Shown here: positions 8,884-16,848 of the stretch, in pieces | How positions within the stretch are numbered: position 1 is the stretch's first letter | How the letters are laid out: every line of letters starts with the position of its first letter | Source of the DNA: Herbiconiux sp. | GTDB taxonomy: Bacteria > Actinomycetota > Actinomycetes > Actinomycetales > Microbacteriaceae | Direction of reading: 5' to 3' | DNA length: 64,000 nucleotides | Assembly: GCF_023264855.1 (NCBI RefSeq) | Contig: NZ_JAHFUW010000015.1 | Span: 25,304 to 89,303 of the forward strand | Notes under the pieces: model-generated | The model's input: the letters and a program-made list of their open reading frames with translations, nothing else | What the model was told of the DNA's origin: nothing | The model's database searches: none | Translations under genes and position numbers: made by a program

Positions 8884-9007
8884 GTGAGCGCGTGGCCGGA
8901 GGATGCGACCGCAGGCCGCGTCCTCCGACCGCGCGCTCACATGTCGCCCTGCGCCGGGCAGGGACCGGCGCAGCCCGGTCACGCCGAGCAAAGCCCGGCG
9001 CGACCGG
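8884..9007. other. Three consecutive strong hairpins between the SCP-like gene and purD
   Basis: The 316-bp gap 8794-9109 has no gene but is highly structured. Hairpin 1 (8884-8940) pairs GTGAGCGCG with CGCGCTCAC, then CGGAGGA (8897-8903) with TCCTCCG (8921-8927), about 23 pairs with one mismatch. Hairpin 2 (8949-8973) is a perfect 9-bp stem CTGCGCCGG/CCGGCGCAG with a 7-nt loop. Hairpin 3 (8975-9007) pairs CCGGTC with GACCGG and an inner GCCG with CGGC. No T-tract follows any of them, so these are not ordinary terminators. The purD promoter lies downstream. Confidence 0.65.
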
Positions 9008-9097
9008 CAGCTAACCCAGCAAGTCTCCGGCCTGACGAGAAGCCTCCCCCGAAATCCACCCCCTCACGGGTGCGAACACCGTTTCCGGGTACCCCCG

Positions 9098-9103
9098 TAA
9101 ACT
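9098..9103 (+). promoter_or_regulatory. Predicted -10 box of purD-purC
   Basis: TAAACT ends 6 nt before the GTG start of purD, and no Shine-Dalgarno sequence is present, so a leaderless transcript starting at the GTG is expected. No clear -35 is visible. Confidence 0.5.
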
Positions 9104-9109
9104 ACAAAA

Positions 9110-10426
9110 GTGAAAATCCTGGTCCTCGGTTCGGGCGCGCGCGAGCACGCCATCATCACGGCGCTCCTGCGGGAGGGTGACGCGCACGAGATCGTGGCGG
9201 CGCCCGGGAACGCGGGTATCGCGGCCGATGTGCCGACGGTGCAGCTGGATGCCGAAGACCCGCACGCGGTCGCCGAGTACGCGCTGAGCGAGAACGTGCA
9301 GTTCGTCGTGATCGGGCCCGAGGCACCCCTGGTCGCGGGCGTCGCCGATGCCCTGCGCACCCGCGGCATCCCGGTGTTCGGGCCCGGAAAGAAGGCTGCC
9401 GCCCTCGAGGGCAGCAAGTCGTTCGCCAAGCGCATCATGGAGGCGGCCGGCGTGCCGACCGGCCGGGCCGCGAACGCCTCCACGCTCGCCGAGGCCGAGG
9501 CCACCCTCGCCGAGTACGGCGCCCCCTACGTGGTGAAGGCCGATGGGCTGGCCGCCGGCAAGGGCGTGCTGGTCACCACCGATCTCGCCGAGGCCACCGC
9601 GCACGCCGCGCACTGGCTGCAGCACGGCGAGGTGCTGATCGAGGAGTTCCTCGAAGGCGAAGAGGTCTCCCTGTTCCTGCTGAGCGACGGCCACTCGGTC
9701 GCTCCGCTCTCCCCCGCCCAGGACTACAAGCGCCTCGCCGACGGCGACGAGGGCCCGAACACCGGCGGCATGGGCGCCTACTCCCCTCTCCCCTGGCTCG
9801 ACGAGCGCTTCGGCAGCGAGAAGGCCTTCGTCGACGAGGTGATCGACACCATCGCCCTGCCGACCGTGCGTCAGCTCGCCGCCGAGGGGACTCCCTTCAT
9901 CGGCCTGCTCTACTGCGGCCTGATCCTCACGGAGAAGGGCATCCGGGTGATCGAGTTCAACGCCCGCTTCGGCGATCCCGAGACCCAGGTGGTGCTGCCG
10001 CGCCTCGAGACCCCGCTGAGCGGCCTGCTGCTGGCGGCCGCCACGGGCACCCTGGGTGAGCATCCGCGACCCGTGTTCGGCGACCAGGTGGGCGTCACCG
10101 TCGTGCTGGCCAGCGAGAACTACCCCGGATCCCCGGTGACCGGCCGGGTCATCACCGGTCTCGAGAACACCACCGGCCTCGAGGGCGTGAGCGTGATGCA
10201 CGCGGCGACGGATCGCGACGGCGAGGTCATCCGCGCCACCGGCGGCCGCGTGCTGAGCGTCGTCGCCACGGCCGGCGACTTCGCCACCGCGCGCGATCGC
10301 GTGTACGGGGCGCTGGCCGGCATCCACCTCGAGAATTCGCAGCACCGCACCGACATCGCCGCCCGCGTGGCGGGGGTTCCGGATGCCGCGGGCGCAGCAT
10401 CCGGAACCGACGGGGCCTCCTCGTGA
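9110..10426 (+). CDS. purD: Phosphoribosylamine-glycine ligase
   Basis: PurD joins glycine to 5-phosphoribosylamine with ATP (GAR synthetase, step 2 of purine synthesis). The 438-aa product has the family length and landmarks: LVLGSGAREHA at the N-terminus, VIGPEAPLVAG, the ATP-grasp segment YVVKADGLAAGKGV, GPNTGGMGAYSP and EFNARFGDPETQ. The start is GTG 9110. purC follows with a GTGA overlap, so the two are translationally coupled. purM and purF lie about 8 kb and 39 kb further on. Confidence 0.97.
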   Translation: MKILVLGSGAREHAIITALLREGDAHEIVAAPGNAGIAADVPTVQLDAEDPHAVAEYALSENVQFVVIGPEAPLVAGVADALRTRGIPVFGPGKKAAALEGSKSFAKRIMEAAGVPTGRAANASTLAEAEATLAEYGAPYVVKADGLAAGKGVLVTTDLAEATAHAAHWLQHGEVLIEEFLEGEEVSLFLLSDGHSVAPLSPAQDYKRLADGDEGPNTGGMGAYSPLPWLDERFGSEKAFVDEVIDTIALPTVRQLAAEGTPFIGLLYCGLILTEKGIRVIEFNARFGDPETQVVLPRLETPLSGLLLAAATGTLGEHPRPVFGDQVGVTVVLASENYPGSPVTGRVITGLENTTGLEGVSVMHAATDRDGEVIRATGGRVLSVVATAGDFATARDRVYGALAGIHLENSQHRTDIAARVAGVPDAAGAASGTDGASS

Positions 10427-11349
10427 GCGCCGTCGCCCCGCAGCCCGAGCTGACCGTGCCCGGCTGGCGTCACGTCTACAGCGGCAAGGTGCGCGACCTG
10501 TACGTGCCCGGCGACACCGCTCAGGATGCCCGCCCCGCCGCCCTGCTGGTGGTCGCGAGCGACCGGGTGAGCGCCTTCGACCACGTGCTCGAGCCGGGCA
10601 TCCCGGGCAAGGGCGAGCTGCTCAGCACGCTCAGCCGCTGGTGGTTCCAGCAGCTGAGCGAAGTGCCGAACCACCTCGTCTCACCGGCGGAGGCCAAGGC
10701 GCTCGGGCTTCCCGCCGTTCCGGCCGGGATCGCCGGCCGCTCGATGGTGGTGCGCTCCCTGGAGATGTTCCCGATCGAGTGCGTGGTGCGCGGCTACCTC
10801 TCCGGCAGCGGCTGGAAGGAATACCAGGCGACGCAGAGCGTCTGCGGCGTTCCGCTGCCCAGCGGCCTCGCCGACGGCGACCGGCTGCCCGAGCCCATCT
10901 ACACCCCCGCCTACAAGGCGCCCCTCGGCGAGCACGACGAGAACATCAGCTTCGAGAAGACCGTCGAGCTGATCGGGGCCGAGGATGCCGAGAGCCTGCG
11001 CACGCTGTCGCTGGCGGTCTACGGGCGCGCCTCGCAGATCGCCGAGAGCCGCGGCGTCATCCTCGCCGACACGAAGTTCGAGTTCGGGCGTGACGCCGAC
11101 AGCGGCGAGATCGTGCTGGCCGACGAGGTGCTGACCAGCGACTCCAGCCGGTACTGGGATGCCGCCGCCTACGACTCGGGAGACCGCACCGCGAGCTTCG
11201 ACAAGCAGATCGTGCGCAACTGGCTGGCCGCGAACTGGGACCAGGTGGGCGTGCCGCCGACGCTCCCGCACGAGATCGTGGAGCAGACCGTTCTGCGCTA
11301 CCGCGAGCTGCTCGAGCGGGTGACCGGAGGACAGGCGCCCGGGCGGTAG
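10423..11349 (+). CDS. purC: Phosphoribosylaminoimidazole-succinocarboxamide synthase (SAICAR synthase)
   Basis: PurC condenses CAIR with aspartate using ATP. The 308-aa protein carries SGKVRDLY near the N-terminus, VVASDRVSAFDHVL, ECVVRGYLSGSGWKEY, the DTKFEFG metal/nucleotide motif and the C-terminal DEVLTSDSSRYWD. It is the longer form common in actinobacteria and yeast. GTG 10423 overlaps the purD stop by four bases. The leader of the MFS gene begins about 10 bp after its stop. Confidence 0.97.
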   Translation: MSAVAPQPELTVPGWRHVYSGKVRDLYVPGDTAQDARPAALLVVASDRVSAFDHVLEPGIPGKGELLSTLSRWWFQQLSEVPNHLVSPAEAKALGLPAVPAGIAGRSMVVRSLEMFPIECVVRGYLSGSGWKEYQATQSVCGVPLPSGLADGDRLPEPIYTPAYKAPLGEHDENISFEKTVELIGAEDAESLRTLSLAVYGRASQIAESRGVILADTKFEFGRDADSGEIVLADEVLTSDSSRYWDAAAYDSGDRTASFDKQIVRNWLAANWDQVGVPPTLPHEIVEQTVLRYRELLERVTGGQAPGR

Positions 11350-11359
11350 CGCGATCCGG

Positions 11360-11460
11360 TAGGCTGGAGGCCTGATCGACCCCGTCTGGTCGGGGAGGCC
11401 GGTTCTGCCGGTCCGAGGCTTGAAACCTCCAGCACCTTCGCACAGAAGCCTGGAGGTTTC
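11360..11460 (+). promoter_or_regulatory. Leader with a hairpin masking the MFS ribosome site (attenuator candidate)
   Basis: GAAACCTCCAG (11422-11432) pairs perfectly with CTGGAGGTTTC (11450-11460), and a CTTC/GAAG stem lies inside the loop. The 3' arm contains the only Shine-Dalgarno sequence, GGAGG at 11452-11456, 7 nt before ATG 11464. Upstream, GCTGGAGG (11363-11370) could pair instead with CCTCCAGC (11426-11433) and free the ribosome site. Two smaller hairpins (CCCC/GGGG and CCGG/CCGG) lie between. TAGGCT (11360-11365) looks like a -10 box; if so, the upstream GCTGGAGG would fall outside the transcript, which weakens the three-strand model but not the masking hairpin. No start codon for a leader peptide is seen. 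Confidence 0.65.
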
Positions 11461-11463
11461 TTC

Positions 11464-12948
11464 ATGTCCGGATCCACCCCCACATCCGCCACCGGAGCAT
11501 CCGTCTCCCCCGCATCCGGCCGCCGGTGGTGGACGCTTGCCGTTCTCGCCCTGACCCAGCTCGTGGTGGTGCTCGACGCCACCATCGTGAACATCGCGCT
11601 GCCCCAGGCACAGGCCGAGCTCGGCCTGACCGACGGCCAGCGGCAGTGGGTGATCACCGCCTACGCGCTCGTCTTCGGCGCCCTGCTGCTGCTCGGCGGC
11701 CGCGTGGCCGATTACTGGGGCCGCAAGCGCAGCTACCTCGTGGGCATGGTCGGCTTCGGCGTGGCCTCGGCCTTCGGCGGACTGGCGCAGAACGGCACCG
11801 AGCTGATCGTGGCCCGCGGTTTCCAGGGACTGTTCGCGGCGCTGCTCGCGCCCGCCGCCCTGGGCCTGCTCACGGTGACCTTCCCCTCGGGGCGCGACCG
11901 CAACACCGCCTTCGCCGTGTTCGGCGCGATCGGCGGCAGCGGTGCGGCCGTGGGCCTCGTGCTCGGCGGCGTGCTCACCGAGTTCGCCGACTGGCGCTGG
12001 TGCCTGCTGGTGAACGTCGTCTTCGTGATCGTGGGCCTGATCGGCGGCCTCCTGCTGCTGGCCGAGAGCCGCGCCGAGGGCGACAACCGCTACGACGTGT
12101 GGGGCGCGGTCACGGCCTCCCTCGGTCTCGGCGCGCTGGTGTACGGCTTCACGCTCGCCGAAGACGGCTGGGGATCGCCCAGCACCATCGGGTTCCTCGC
12201 TCTCGGCGCGGGCCTGCTCGCCCTGTTCGTGTGGATCGAGTCGCGCGTGGCCCAGCCCCTGCTGCCGCTGCGTGTGGTGCTGAACCGGGTGCGCGGTGGC
12301 GCGTTCCTCATCCAGGCCGTCGTCGGCAGCGTGCTGCTCGGATCGACGCTCTACCTCACCTTCTACTTCCAGCTCGTGCTCGGCATGGAGCCGCTGGTCT
12401 CCGGGCTCGCCAACGTGGCGATGACCGTGGTCATCTTGATCTGCGTGCCGATCCTCACCAAGCTGCTGCCGCGGGTCGGACCGCGCCCGCTGATGATCGC
12501 CGGGCCGCTGATCTCGGCCGCCGGGCTGTTCCTGCTGGTGCGCATCACGGTCGACGGGAACTACTGGGTGCAGGTACTGCCCTCCCTGGTGCTGCTGGGC
12601 ATCGGCCTGTCGATGCTGTTCGTGCCGCTGCAGAACCTCGCGCTGTCGGGCGTCGCCCCGCACGACGCGGGCGCGGCGGCGGCCACGGTGAACTCGGCGA
12701 TGCAGATCGGCGGATCGATCGGGCTGGCCGTGTTCACCGTGCTCTACGCGGGCGCCTTCGAGGGGTCGATGGAGAGCGGATCGGGCCAGCTGGCCGCGTT
12801 CACCGACGGCTACGTGGCCACCTTCGTGGGGGCCGGGGTGGCGATGCTGATCGCCGCGGCCATCGCGGTGTTCTTCATCCGCGGGCCCAAGTCGGCTCTG
12901 CTGCCGCAGGGTGCGGGCGACGAGCGGGCGATGGTGCACCTGGGCTGA
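11464..12948 (+). CDS. MFS multidrug exporter, DHA2 (14-helix, EmrB/QacA) family
   Basis: The 494-aa membrane protein has about 14 hydrophobic segments. It has the DHA2 motif LDATIVNIALP in helix 1, QWVITAYALVFGALLLLGGRV around helix 2, the loop motif GRVADYWGRKR and a motif-C-like GG-SGAAVGLVLGGVL. Such transporters expel drugs or other toxic compounds with proton antiport; the substrate here is unknown. ATG 11464 is fixed by GGAGG 7 nt upstream, which is buried in the leader hairpin, so expression is probably switched by something that opens that structure. Confidence 0.92.
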   Translation: MSGSTPTSATGASVSPASGRRWWTLAVLALTQLVVVLDATIVNIALPQAQAELGLTDGQRQWVITAYALVFGALLLLGGRVADYWGRKRSYLVGMVGFGVASAFGGLAQNGTELIVARGFQGLFAALLAPAALGLLTVTFPSGRDRNTAFAVFGAIGGSGAAVGLVLGGVLTEFADWRWCLLVNVVFVIVGLIGGLLLLAESRAEGDNRYDVWGAVTASLGLGALVYGFTLAEDGWGSPSTIGFLALGAGLLALFVWIESRVAQPLLPLRVVLNRVRGGAFLIQAVVGSVLLGSTLYLTFYFQLVLGMEPLVSGLANVAMTVVILICVPILTKLLPRVGPRPLMIAGPLISAAGLFLLVRITVDGNYWVQVLPSLVLLGIGLSMLFVPLQNLALSGVAPHDAGAAAATVNSAMQIGGSIGLAVFTVLYAGAFEGSMESGSGQLAAFTDGYVATFVGAGVAMLIAAAIAVFFIRGPKSALLPQGAGDERAMVHLG

Positions 12949-12977
12949 TGTCGGGGGTGGGGCGTACTGTCTTGGCC

Positions 12978-13682
12978 ATGGACGTCGTACTCATTGCAGG
13001 ATTCTGGTTGCAGGGCGATTCGTGGAGCGCGGTCGCACCCGCCCTCCGCGAGGCCGGGCACACCGTGCACACACCGACACTGGCCGGGTTGCACTCGGTC
13101 GAGGAGGATCGCAGCGAGGTCACGCTCGCCTCACAGACCGCCGAGGTGATCGCGCTGCTCGATGCGCTGGATCCGTCGCGGCCGGTGGTGCTCGTCGGCC
13201 ATTCGGGAGGCGGCGCGATCATCCACGGGGCGGTCGACGCCCGGCCGAACCGGGTGGCGCGGGCGATCTACGTCGACAGCGGGCCGACACCCGACGGGGT
13301 GGCCATCAACGAGCAGCTCGAGAGCGTGGGCTCGGATGTGCCGCTGCCGCCGTGGGACGAGTTCAGCGACACCGACCTGCGTGATCTCGACGACGACCTG
13401 CAGGAGCGCGTTCGGACGGCGGCGATCCCCGAGCCCGCGCGGGTGGCGCGCGATCCGCAGCGCCTGTCCGACGCGGCGCGCTACGGCGTGCCGATCACGC
13501 TCATCAGCTGCACCTTCAGCCGCGACGAGATCGCCGAGGCGATCGCGGCCGGCGTGCCGTACTTCGCCGAGGTCCCGTTGATGCTGAGCTCGAGCATCAT
13601 CGAGCTACCCACCGGGCACTGGCCGCAATTCACCAAGCCCGACGAGCTGGCGGCGGCCATCCTGGAGGCCATCGGGGCCTGA
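12978..13682 (+). CDS. Alpha/beta hydrolase
   Basis: The 234-aa protein opens with a beta strand and FWLQGDSW, has the nucleophile elbow GHSGGG (Ser near residue 76) and a C-terminal TGHWPQFTKP with the likely catalytic His. It is a short, lid-poor hydrolase of the general esterase/haloalkane-dehalogenase-like fold; the substrate is unknown. ATG 12978 is preferred because TACTGT at 12965-12970 lies 7 nt upstream and there is no Shine-Dalgarno sequence, suggesting a leaderless transcript. Confidence 0.85.
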   Translation: MDVVLIAGFWLQGDSWSAVAPALREAGHTVHTPTLAGLHSVEEDRSEVTLASQTAEVIALLDALDPSRPVVLVGHSGGGAIIHGAVDARPNRVARAIYVDSGPTPDGVAINEQLESVGSDVPLPPWDEFSDTDLRDLDDDLQERVRTAAIPEPARVARDPQRLSDAARYGVPITLISCTFSRDEIAEAIAAGVPYFAEVPLMLSSSIIELPTGHWPQFTKPDELAAAILEAIGA

Positions 13683-13761
13683 GAGCTTTCTGGGCATCGG
13701 GGTTCGCCGGCCGGCTCAGCGGAAGGGTTGACGGAGGACAAGACCGATAGAAGGAGGCATC

Positions 13762-14061
13762 ATGCCTGAACTCTCCGCGCTCTTCCCCATCCTCTTCGTG
13801 ATCGTGGCGGCCGTCATCGTCGTGGTCTTCGTGGTGGTCATCGTGCAGGTGGTCGCCAACATACGGCGCGTGCGCGCCTCGGGTCACAACCCACTGACCC
13901 TGCAGAGCGATCTCGCCACCAAGCTGCTCGACAGCGAGATGCTGAGCGCCGGGCGCTCCACCGAAGAGCGGCTCGGCGAGCTCGACCGCCTGCACGGCAG
14001 CCGCGCGATCAGCGACGAGGAGTACCGCACCGCGCGGGCGCGCGTGCTCGCCGACCACTGA
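13762..14061 (+). CDS. Small membrane protein with C-terminal SHOCT-like domain
   Basis: The 99-aa product has one strong transmembrane helix (about residues 8-33, Val/Ile rich), a linker and a C-terminal segment with ERLGELDRLHGSRAISDEEY, the short SHOCT pattern found at the ends of many small membrane proteins. AAGGAGG lies at proper distance before ATG 13762. The function is unknown. Confidence 0.8.
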   Translation: MPELSALFPILFVIVAAVIVVVFVVVIVQVVANIRRVRASGHNPLTLQSDLATKLLDSEMLSAGRSTEERLGELDRLHGSRAISDEEYRTARARVLADH

Positions 14062-14071
14062 GCCGGCTGGG

Positions 14072-14920
14072 CTACGACGAGACCGGGGTGTCGATCGCGG
14101 TGGCCACCACGCGGGCCATGGGCTTGCGGATCATGTGGTCGCTCGCGTTCACCACGTGGGTGGTGACGTTGCGCATCTTCTCGACGATGGCGAGGTTCTC
14201 GGGCACCAGGAACTCGTCGAAACGGCCATAGACGACCTCCACGGGGATGTCGACGCGCGAGAGGTCGCTGATCACGGTCTGCTGCTCGATGCAGTTCTCC
14301 AGCGACAGCACGAAGGGCGTCCAGTTCTGCTCGGTGACCTCCATCACGTGTTCCACGGGGAGCAGGCGGGACACGATCGCCGCGTGGGCGAGGGTGAAGT
14401 CCTTGTTCTTGCGGAAGTACTGGTACGCCTGCAGATAGCCGGCCATCTTCAGCCGTGCGCGGGGGTCGCCGATCTCCGACGGCGCCAGGTAGACGGGCGG
14501 GCTCACCAGCACCAGCTTCTGCACGTGCGACTCATGGGTGGCGGCGTAACGGGTGGCGATCAGGCAGCCCAGCGAGTGCCCCACCAGCACGAAGGGGCGC
14601 GTGAGGTGCAGCGAGCGGACGGTGTGGGCCAGCGCGGCGACGTGTTCTTCGAGGGTGTACTTCGCGTTCTCCGGCTGCGGTGATCCGCCGAAGCCCAGCA
14701 GCTCGATCGCGATCACGCGATGGGTGGGCTCGATCAACGGCCGCACGAAGGTGAAGGTGGCCGCCGAGGAGGCGATGCCGTGGATCATGACGACGATCGG
14801 ATGCTCGGCGGCCTCCCCGGAAGGCGCCGCCTGTTCCGGCGCGCCCGAGTCGTACGCGACGTGCAGCAGGGGGGCGTGCGGATCGCGCAGGCCTTCGATC
14901 ACATCGGTGAGCCGTGACAT
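14072..14920 (-). CDS. Alpha/beta hydrolase
   Basis: The 282-aa protein has a classic alpha/beta-hydrolase layout: oxyanion segment VMIHGIASSA, GFGGSPQP, nucleophile elbow GHSLGC, acid residue in YGRFDEFLVP and catalytic His in NASDHMI. The length and motif order fit the meta-cleavage-product hydrolase/lipase-like branch, but the substrate cannot be read. It converges on the SHOCT protein gene with 10 bp between stops. The upstream region has no clear Shine-Dalgarno sequence. Confidence 0.87.
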   Translation of the reverse strand: MSRLTDVIEGLRDPHAPLLHVAYDSGAPEQAAPSGEAAEHPIVVMIHGIASSAATFTFVRPLIEPTHRVIAIELLGFGGSPQPENAKYTLEEHVAALAHTVRSLHLTRPFVLVGHSLGCLIATRYAATHESHVQKLVLVSPPVYLAPSEIGDPRARLKMAGYLQAYQYFRKNKDFTLAHAAIVSRLLPVEHVMEVTEQNWTPFVLSLENCIEQQTVISDLSRVDIPVEVVYGRFDEFLVPENLAIVEKMRNVTTHVVNASDHMIRKPMARVVATAIDTPVSS

Positions 14921-14989
14921 GGGTCCACTCTGCCGCCTGCATCGACATCTGTCACGCGCGCCGGAGGGACCGGCGGCTGATCGCCGCCG

Positions 14990-15532
14990 TCAGCTGCCGC
15001 TCTGCGAGGCGGCCCACTCGGCGACCCGTCGGGCACCCTCCTCGGGTGACAGGTCTTCCACGCGGGTCATGATCGACCAGCGGATGCCGAAGGGGTCGAG
15101 CACCGAGGCGAAGCGGTCGCCCGACACGAACGTGGCGGGCTGCTCGCGCACCGTGGCCCCGGCCTTCTCGGCGGCGGCGGTGACCGCGTCGACGTGCGGA
15201 ACATAGACCGCGAGCGAGTACGGATGCCCGGCGTCCGGGCTCAGCGCCACCAGGCCGTAGGGCTCGAGCGGATCGCTCAGCGTCATCATGCCGCTGCCGA
15301 AGTCGAGCACCGCGTGGGCCACGAGCTCGCCGCCGCCCTCGGCGGGGAAGCGCGTGACGTCGATCACGGTGGCGCCGAAGACGTCGCGGTAGAAGGCGAT
15401 CGCGTCTTCGGCGGGGGTCACGACGATGTGCGGCGTGAGGGAGGTGGAGCCGTGCGGCAGGCCGTTCGTGGTGTGCGCGCCGGTGGCGGGTTCGATGGCG
15501 GATGCTGAGGGCGATTCGGTTTCGGATGTCAT
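14990..15532 (-). CDS. VOC family protein (glyoxalase/bleomycin-resistance fold, PhnB-like)
   Basis: The 180-aa protein has a disordered N-terminus (about 30 residues) followed by paired beta-alpha-beta-beta-beta modules: TPHIVVTPAEDAIAFYRDVFGA, GSGMMTLSD and the C-terminal LDPFGIRWSIMTRVEDL. This places it in the vicinal-oxygen-chelate superfamily, PhnB/YnfB type. Metal ligands are not obvious and the substrate is unknown. TAGCAT (15539-15544) lies 6 nt upstream of the ATG, giving a leaderless start. It is divergent from an AraC-type regulator 76 bp away, which may control it. Confidence 0.85.
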   Translation of the reverse strand: MTSETESPSASAIEPATGAHTTNGLPHGSTSLTPHIVVTPAEDAIAFYRDVFGATVIDVTRFPAEGGGELVAHAVLDFGSGMMTLSDPLEPYGLVALSPDAGHPYSLAVYVPHVDAVTAAAEKAGATVREQPATFVSGDRFASVLDPFGIRWSIMTRVEDLSPEEGARRVAEWAASQSGS

Positions 15533-15608
15533 GAGCCCATGCTAGAAAGACCCCGGGCGTGCGTCTTGAACTTTTGCGACAGCGGCGCCGCGAGCGGAAG
15601 GAGCAGCG

Positions 15609-16451
15609 ATGACGGCATCCGAACCCGTGTCGCTCGGGCACCTCAACCCGGGAGCCGACGGCGTGGCCTTCGACCGCTTCGAGCTCGGTTCCGGCGTGGG
15701 CGACCTGGTGCGGCACGTCTGGGTCGTGCGCTGGAGCGTGCCCGAGGGCGAGTCGCGACCGCAGCGCACGCTGTCGTATCCGGCCTTCAACGCGATCCTG
15801 CAGCCGGCCGGTGGGTCCGAGGCGAGCGGCACCCTGGGCGGGGCGGCGCTGGCGGGGCCCGATCCGAAGCTGTCGGTGGTGTCGCTGCGCGGGCGGTCGT
15901 GGGCGGTGGGCGTGCTGTTCCGGCCTGCGGCGGGGCCGCTGCTGCTGGGCGGAACGGATCCGCGATCACTCGCGGGTCGCGAAATGCCGCTGCCCGGCGC
16001 GCCCGAGAGCGCGGTCGAGGCGGCGATGACCCGGCTGCCGAGCGGCGACGTGGCCCGGCGCGCCCTGGTGGGAGCGCTGCGCGGTTGGCTCGCTCCGATC
16101 GCTGCGCGGGTCGACGACCGCGGCCGGCTGATGAACGAGGTGGGGCGGCTGGCGGAGACCGATCCGGAGATCCTGCGCGCGGCCGAACTCGCCGATCGGG
16201 CCGGACTCGGGGTGCGTTCGCTCGAGCGGCTCGTGCGCGAGCACGTGGGGGTGAGCCCGAAGTGGCTGATCGAGTGCCGCCGGCTTCAGGCCGCCTCCAC
16301 CGCGCTCTACGCGCATCCGGAGACCGACCTCAGCGGGCTGGCCGCCGCACTCGGCTACGCCGACTACCCGCACTTCTCACGGCGCTACGCGCGCTTTCTG
16401 GGCGAGACGCCCGACGAGACCCGCCGAAACGGTTCACTCCAGCGAGCCTGA
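15609..16451 (+). CDS. AraC-family transcriptional regulator
   Basis: The 280-aa protein has an N-terminal sensory part with the pattern VRHVWVVRW...PNAILQP-like (a DUF6597-type domain, about residues 15-150) and a C-terminal AraC helix-turn-helix (about 180-275) with DRAGLGVRSLERLVREHVG, SPKWLIECRRL and ALGYADYPHFSRRYA. GAAGGAG lies 6 nt before ATG 15609. The divergent VOC gene is the likeliest target. The last 19 bases lie in one arm of an inverted repeat. Confidence 0.88.
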   Translation: MTASEPVSLGHLNPGADGVAFDRFELGSGVGDLVRHVWVVRWSVPEGESRPQRTLSYPAFNAILQPAGGSEASGTLGGAALAGPDPKLSVVSLRGRSWAVGVLFRPAAGPLLLGGTDPRSLAGREMPLPGAPESAVEAAMTRLPSGDVARRALVGALRGWLAPIAARVDDRGRLMNEVGRLAETDPEILRAAELADRAGLGVRSLERLVREHVGVSPKWLIECRRLQAASTALYAHPETDLSGLAAALGYADYPHFSRRYARFLGETPDETRRNGSLQRA

Positions 16452-16503
16452 CGCCGAGCTCCGCCACTATGGCGGAGGTGGGCCCCAGAATCGCTGGAGT
16501 GAA
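16433..16503. repeat. Nested perfect inverted repeats between convergent genes
   Basis: TTCACTCCAGCGA (16433-16445) is exactly complementary to 16491-16503, and an inner CTCCGCC/GGCGGAG stem with a 5-nt loop lies at 16459-16477. The outer arm overlaps the stop of the AraC gene. It sits between two convergent genes and could be a two-way terminator, but no T-tract is present. Confidence 0.6.
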
Positions 16504-16523
16504 CGGGAAAGGTGAGCCGGCGC

Positions 16524-16751
16524 TCAGCGTTCGTCGTACTTGCCCTCGTTGAGGATCTCGGAGACCTCGCCGAAGCGGTACTGGGCGGTGGCGGGGCCCT
16601 CGGAGTCGTCCGATCCGTCGGAGACGAGCTTGTAGACGAGCTGGCCCTCGCTGTACGGGAGGACGAGCTCTTCGGGGGCTCCGTCGTCGAGGGGGATGGT
16701 CTGGGCGTCGAGCGGGCCGCCGCTCAGGTGCGCAAGAGCAGGTGTAGTCAT
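16524..16751 (-). CDS. Conserved hypothetical protein (75 aa)
   Basis: The product is a small acidic soluble protein with no recognised domain. It has a Pro/Asp-rich start, the segment LVLPYSEGQLVYKLVSDG and an EVSEILNEGKYDE end. TAGCCT at 16758-16763 lies 6 nt before the ATG, so a leaderless start is likely. It is divergent from the glycosylase gene and shares about 100 bp of upstream DNA with it. Confidence 0.6.
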   Translation of the reverse strand: MTTPALAHLSGGPLDAQTIPLDDGAPEELVLPYSEGQLVYKLVSDGSDDSEGPATAQYRFGEVSEILNEGKYDER

Positions 16752-16848
16752 CTCCCCAGGCTACCCGGCGCTGGCGGATGTCGGCGGCATCCCGCAGGAT
16801 GAACCCAGCGCACTCGGATGCTCCGGTGCCCGCCTCGAGGAGGCCCTG

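Noticed and set aside
10681..12939. Minus-strand frame of about 750 codons across purC and the MFS gene
   Set aside because: It spans two clear plus-strand genes and encodes His/Gln/Glu repeats typical of antisense GC-rich DNA.
16696..16848. Earlier start of the AlkA-like gene at ATG 16696
   Set aside because: It would overlap the divergent 75-aa gene and precede homology; TTG 16849 has a good ribosome site.
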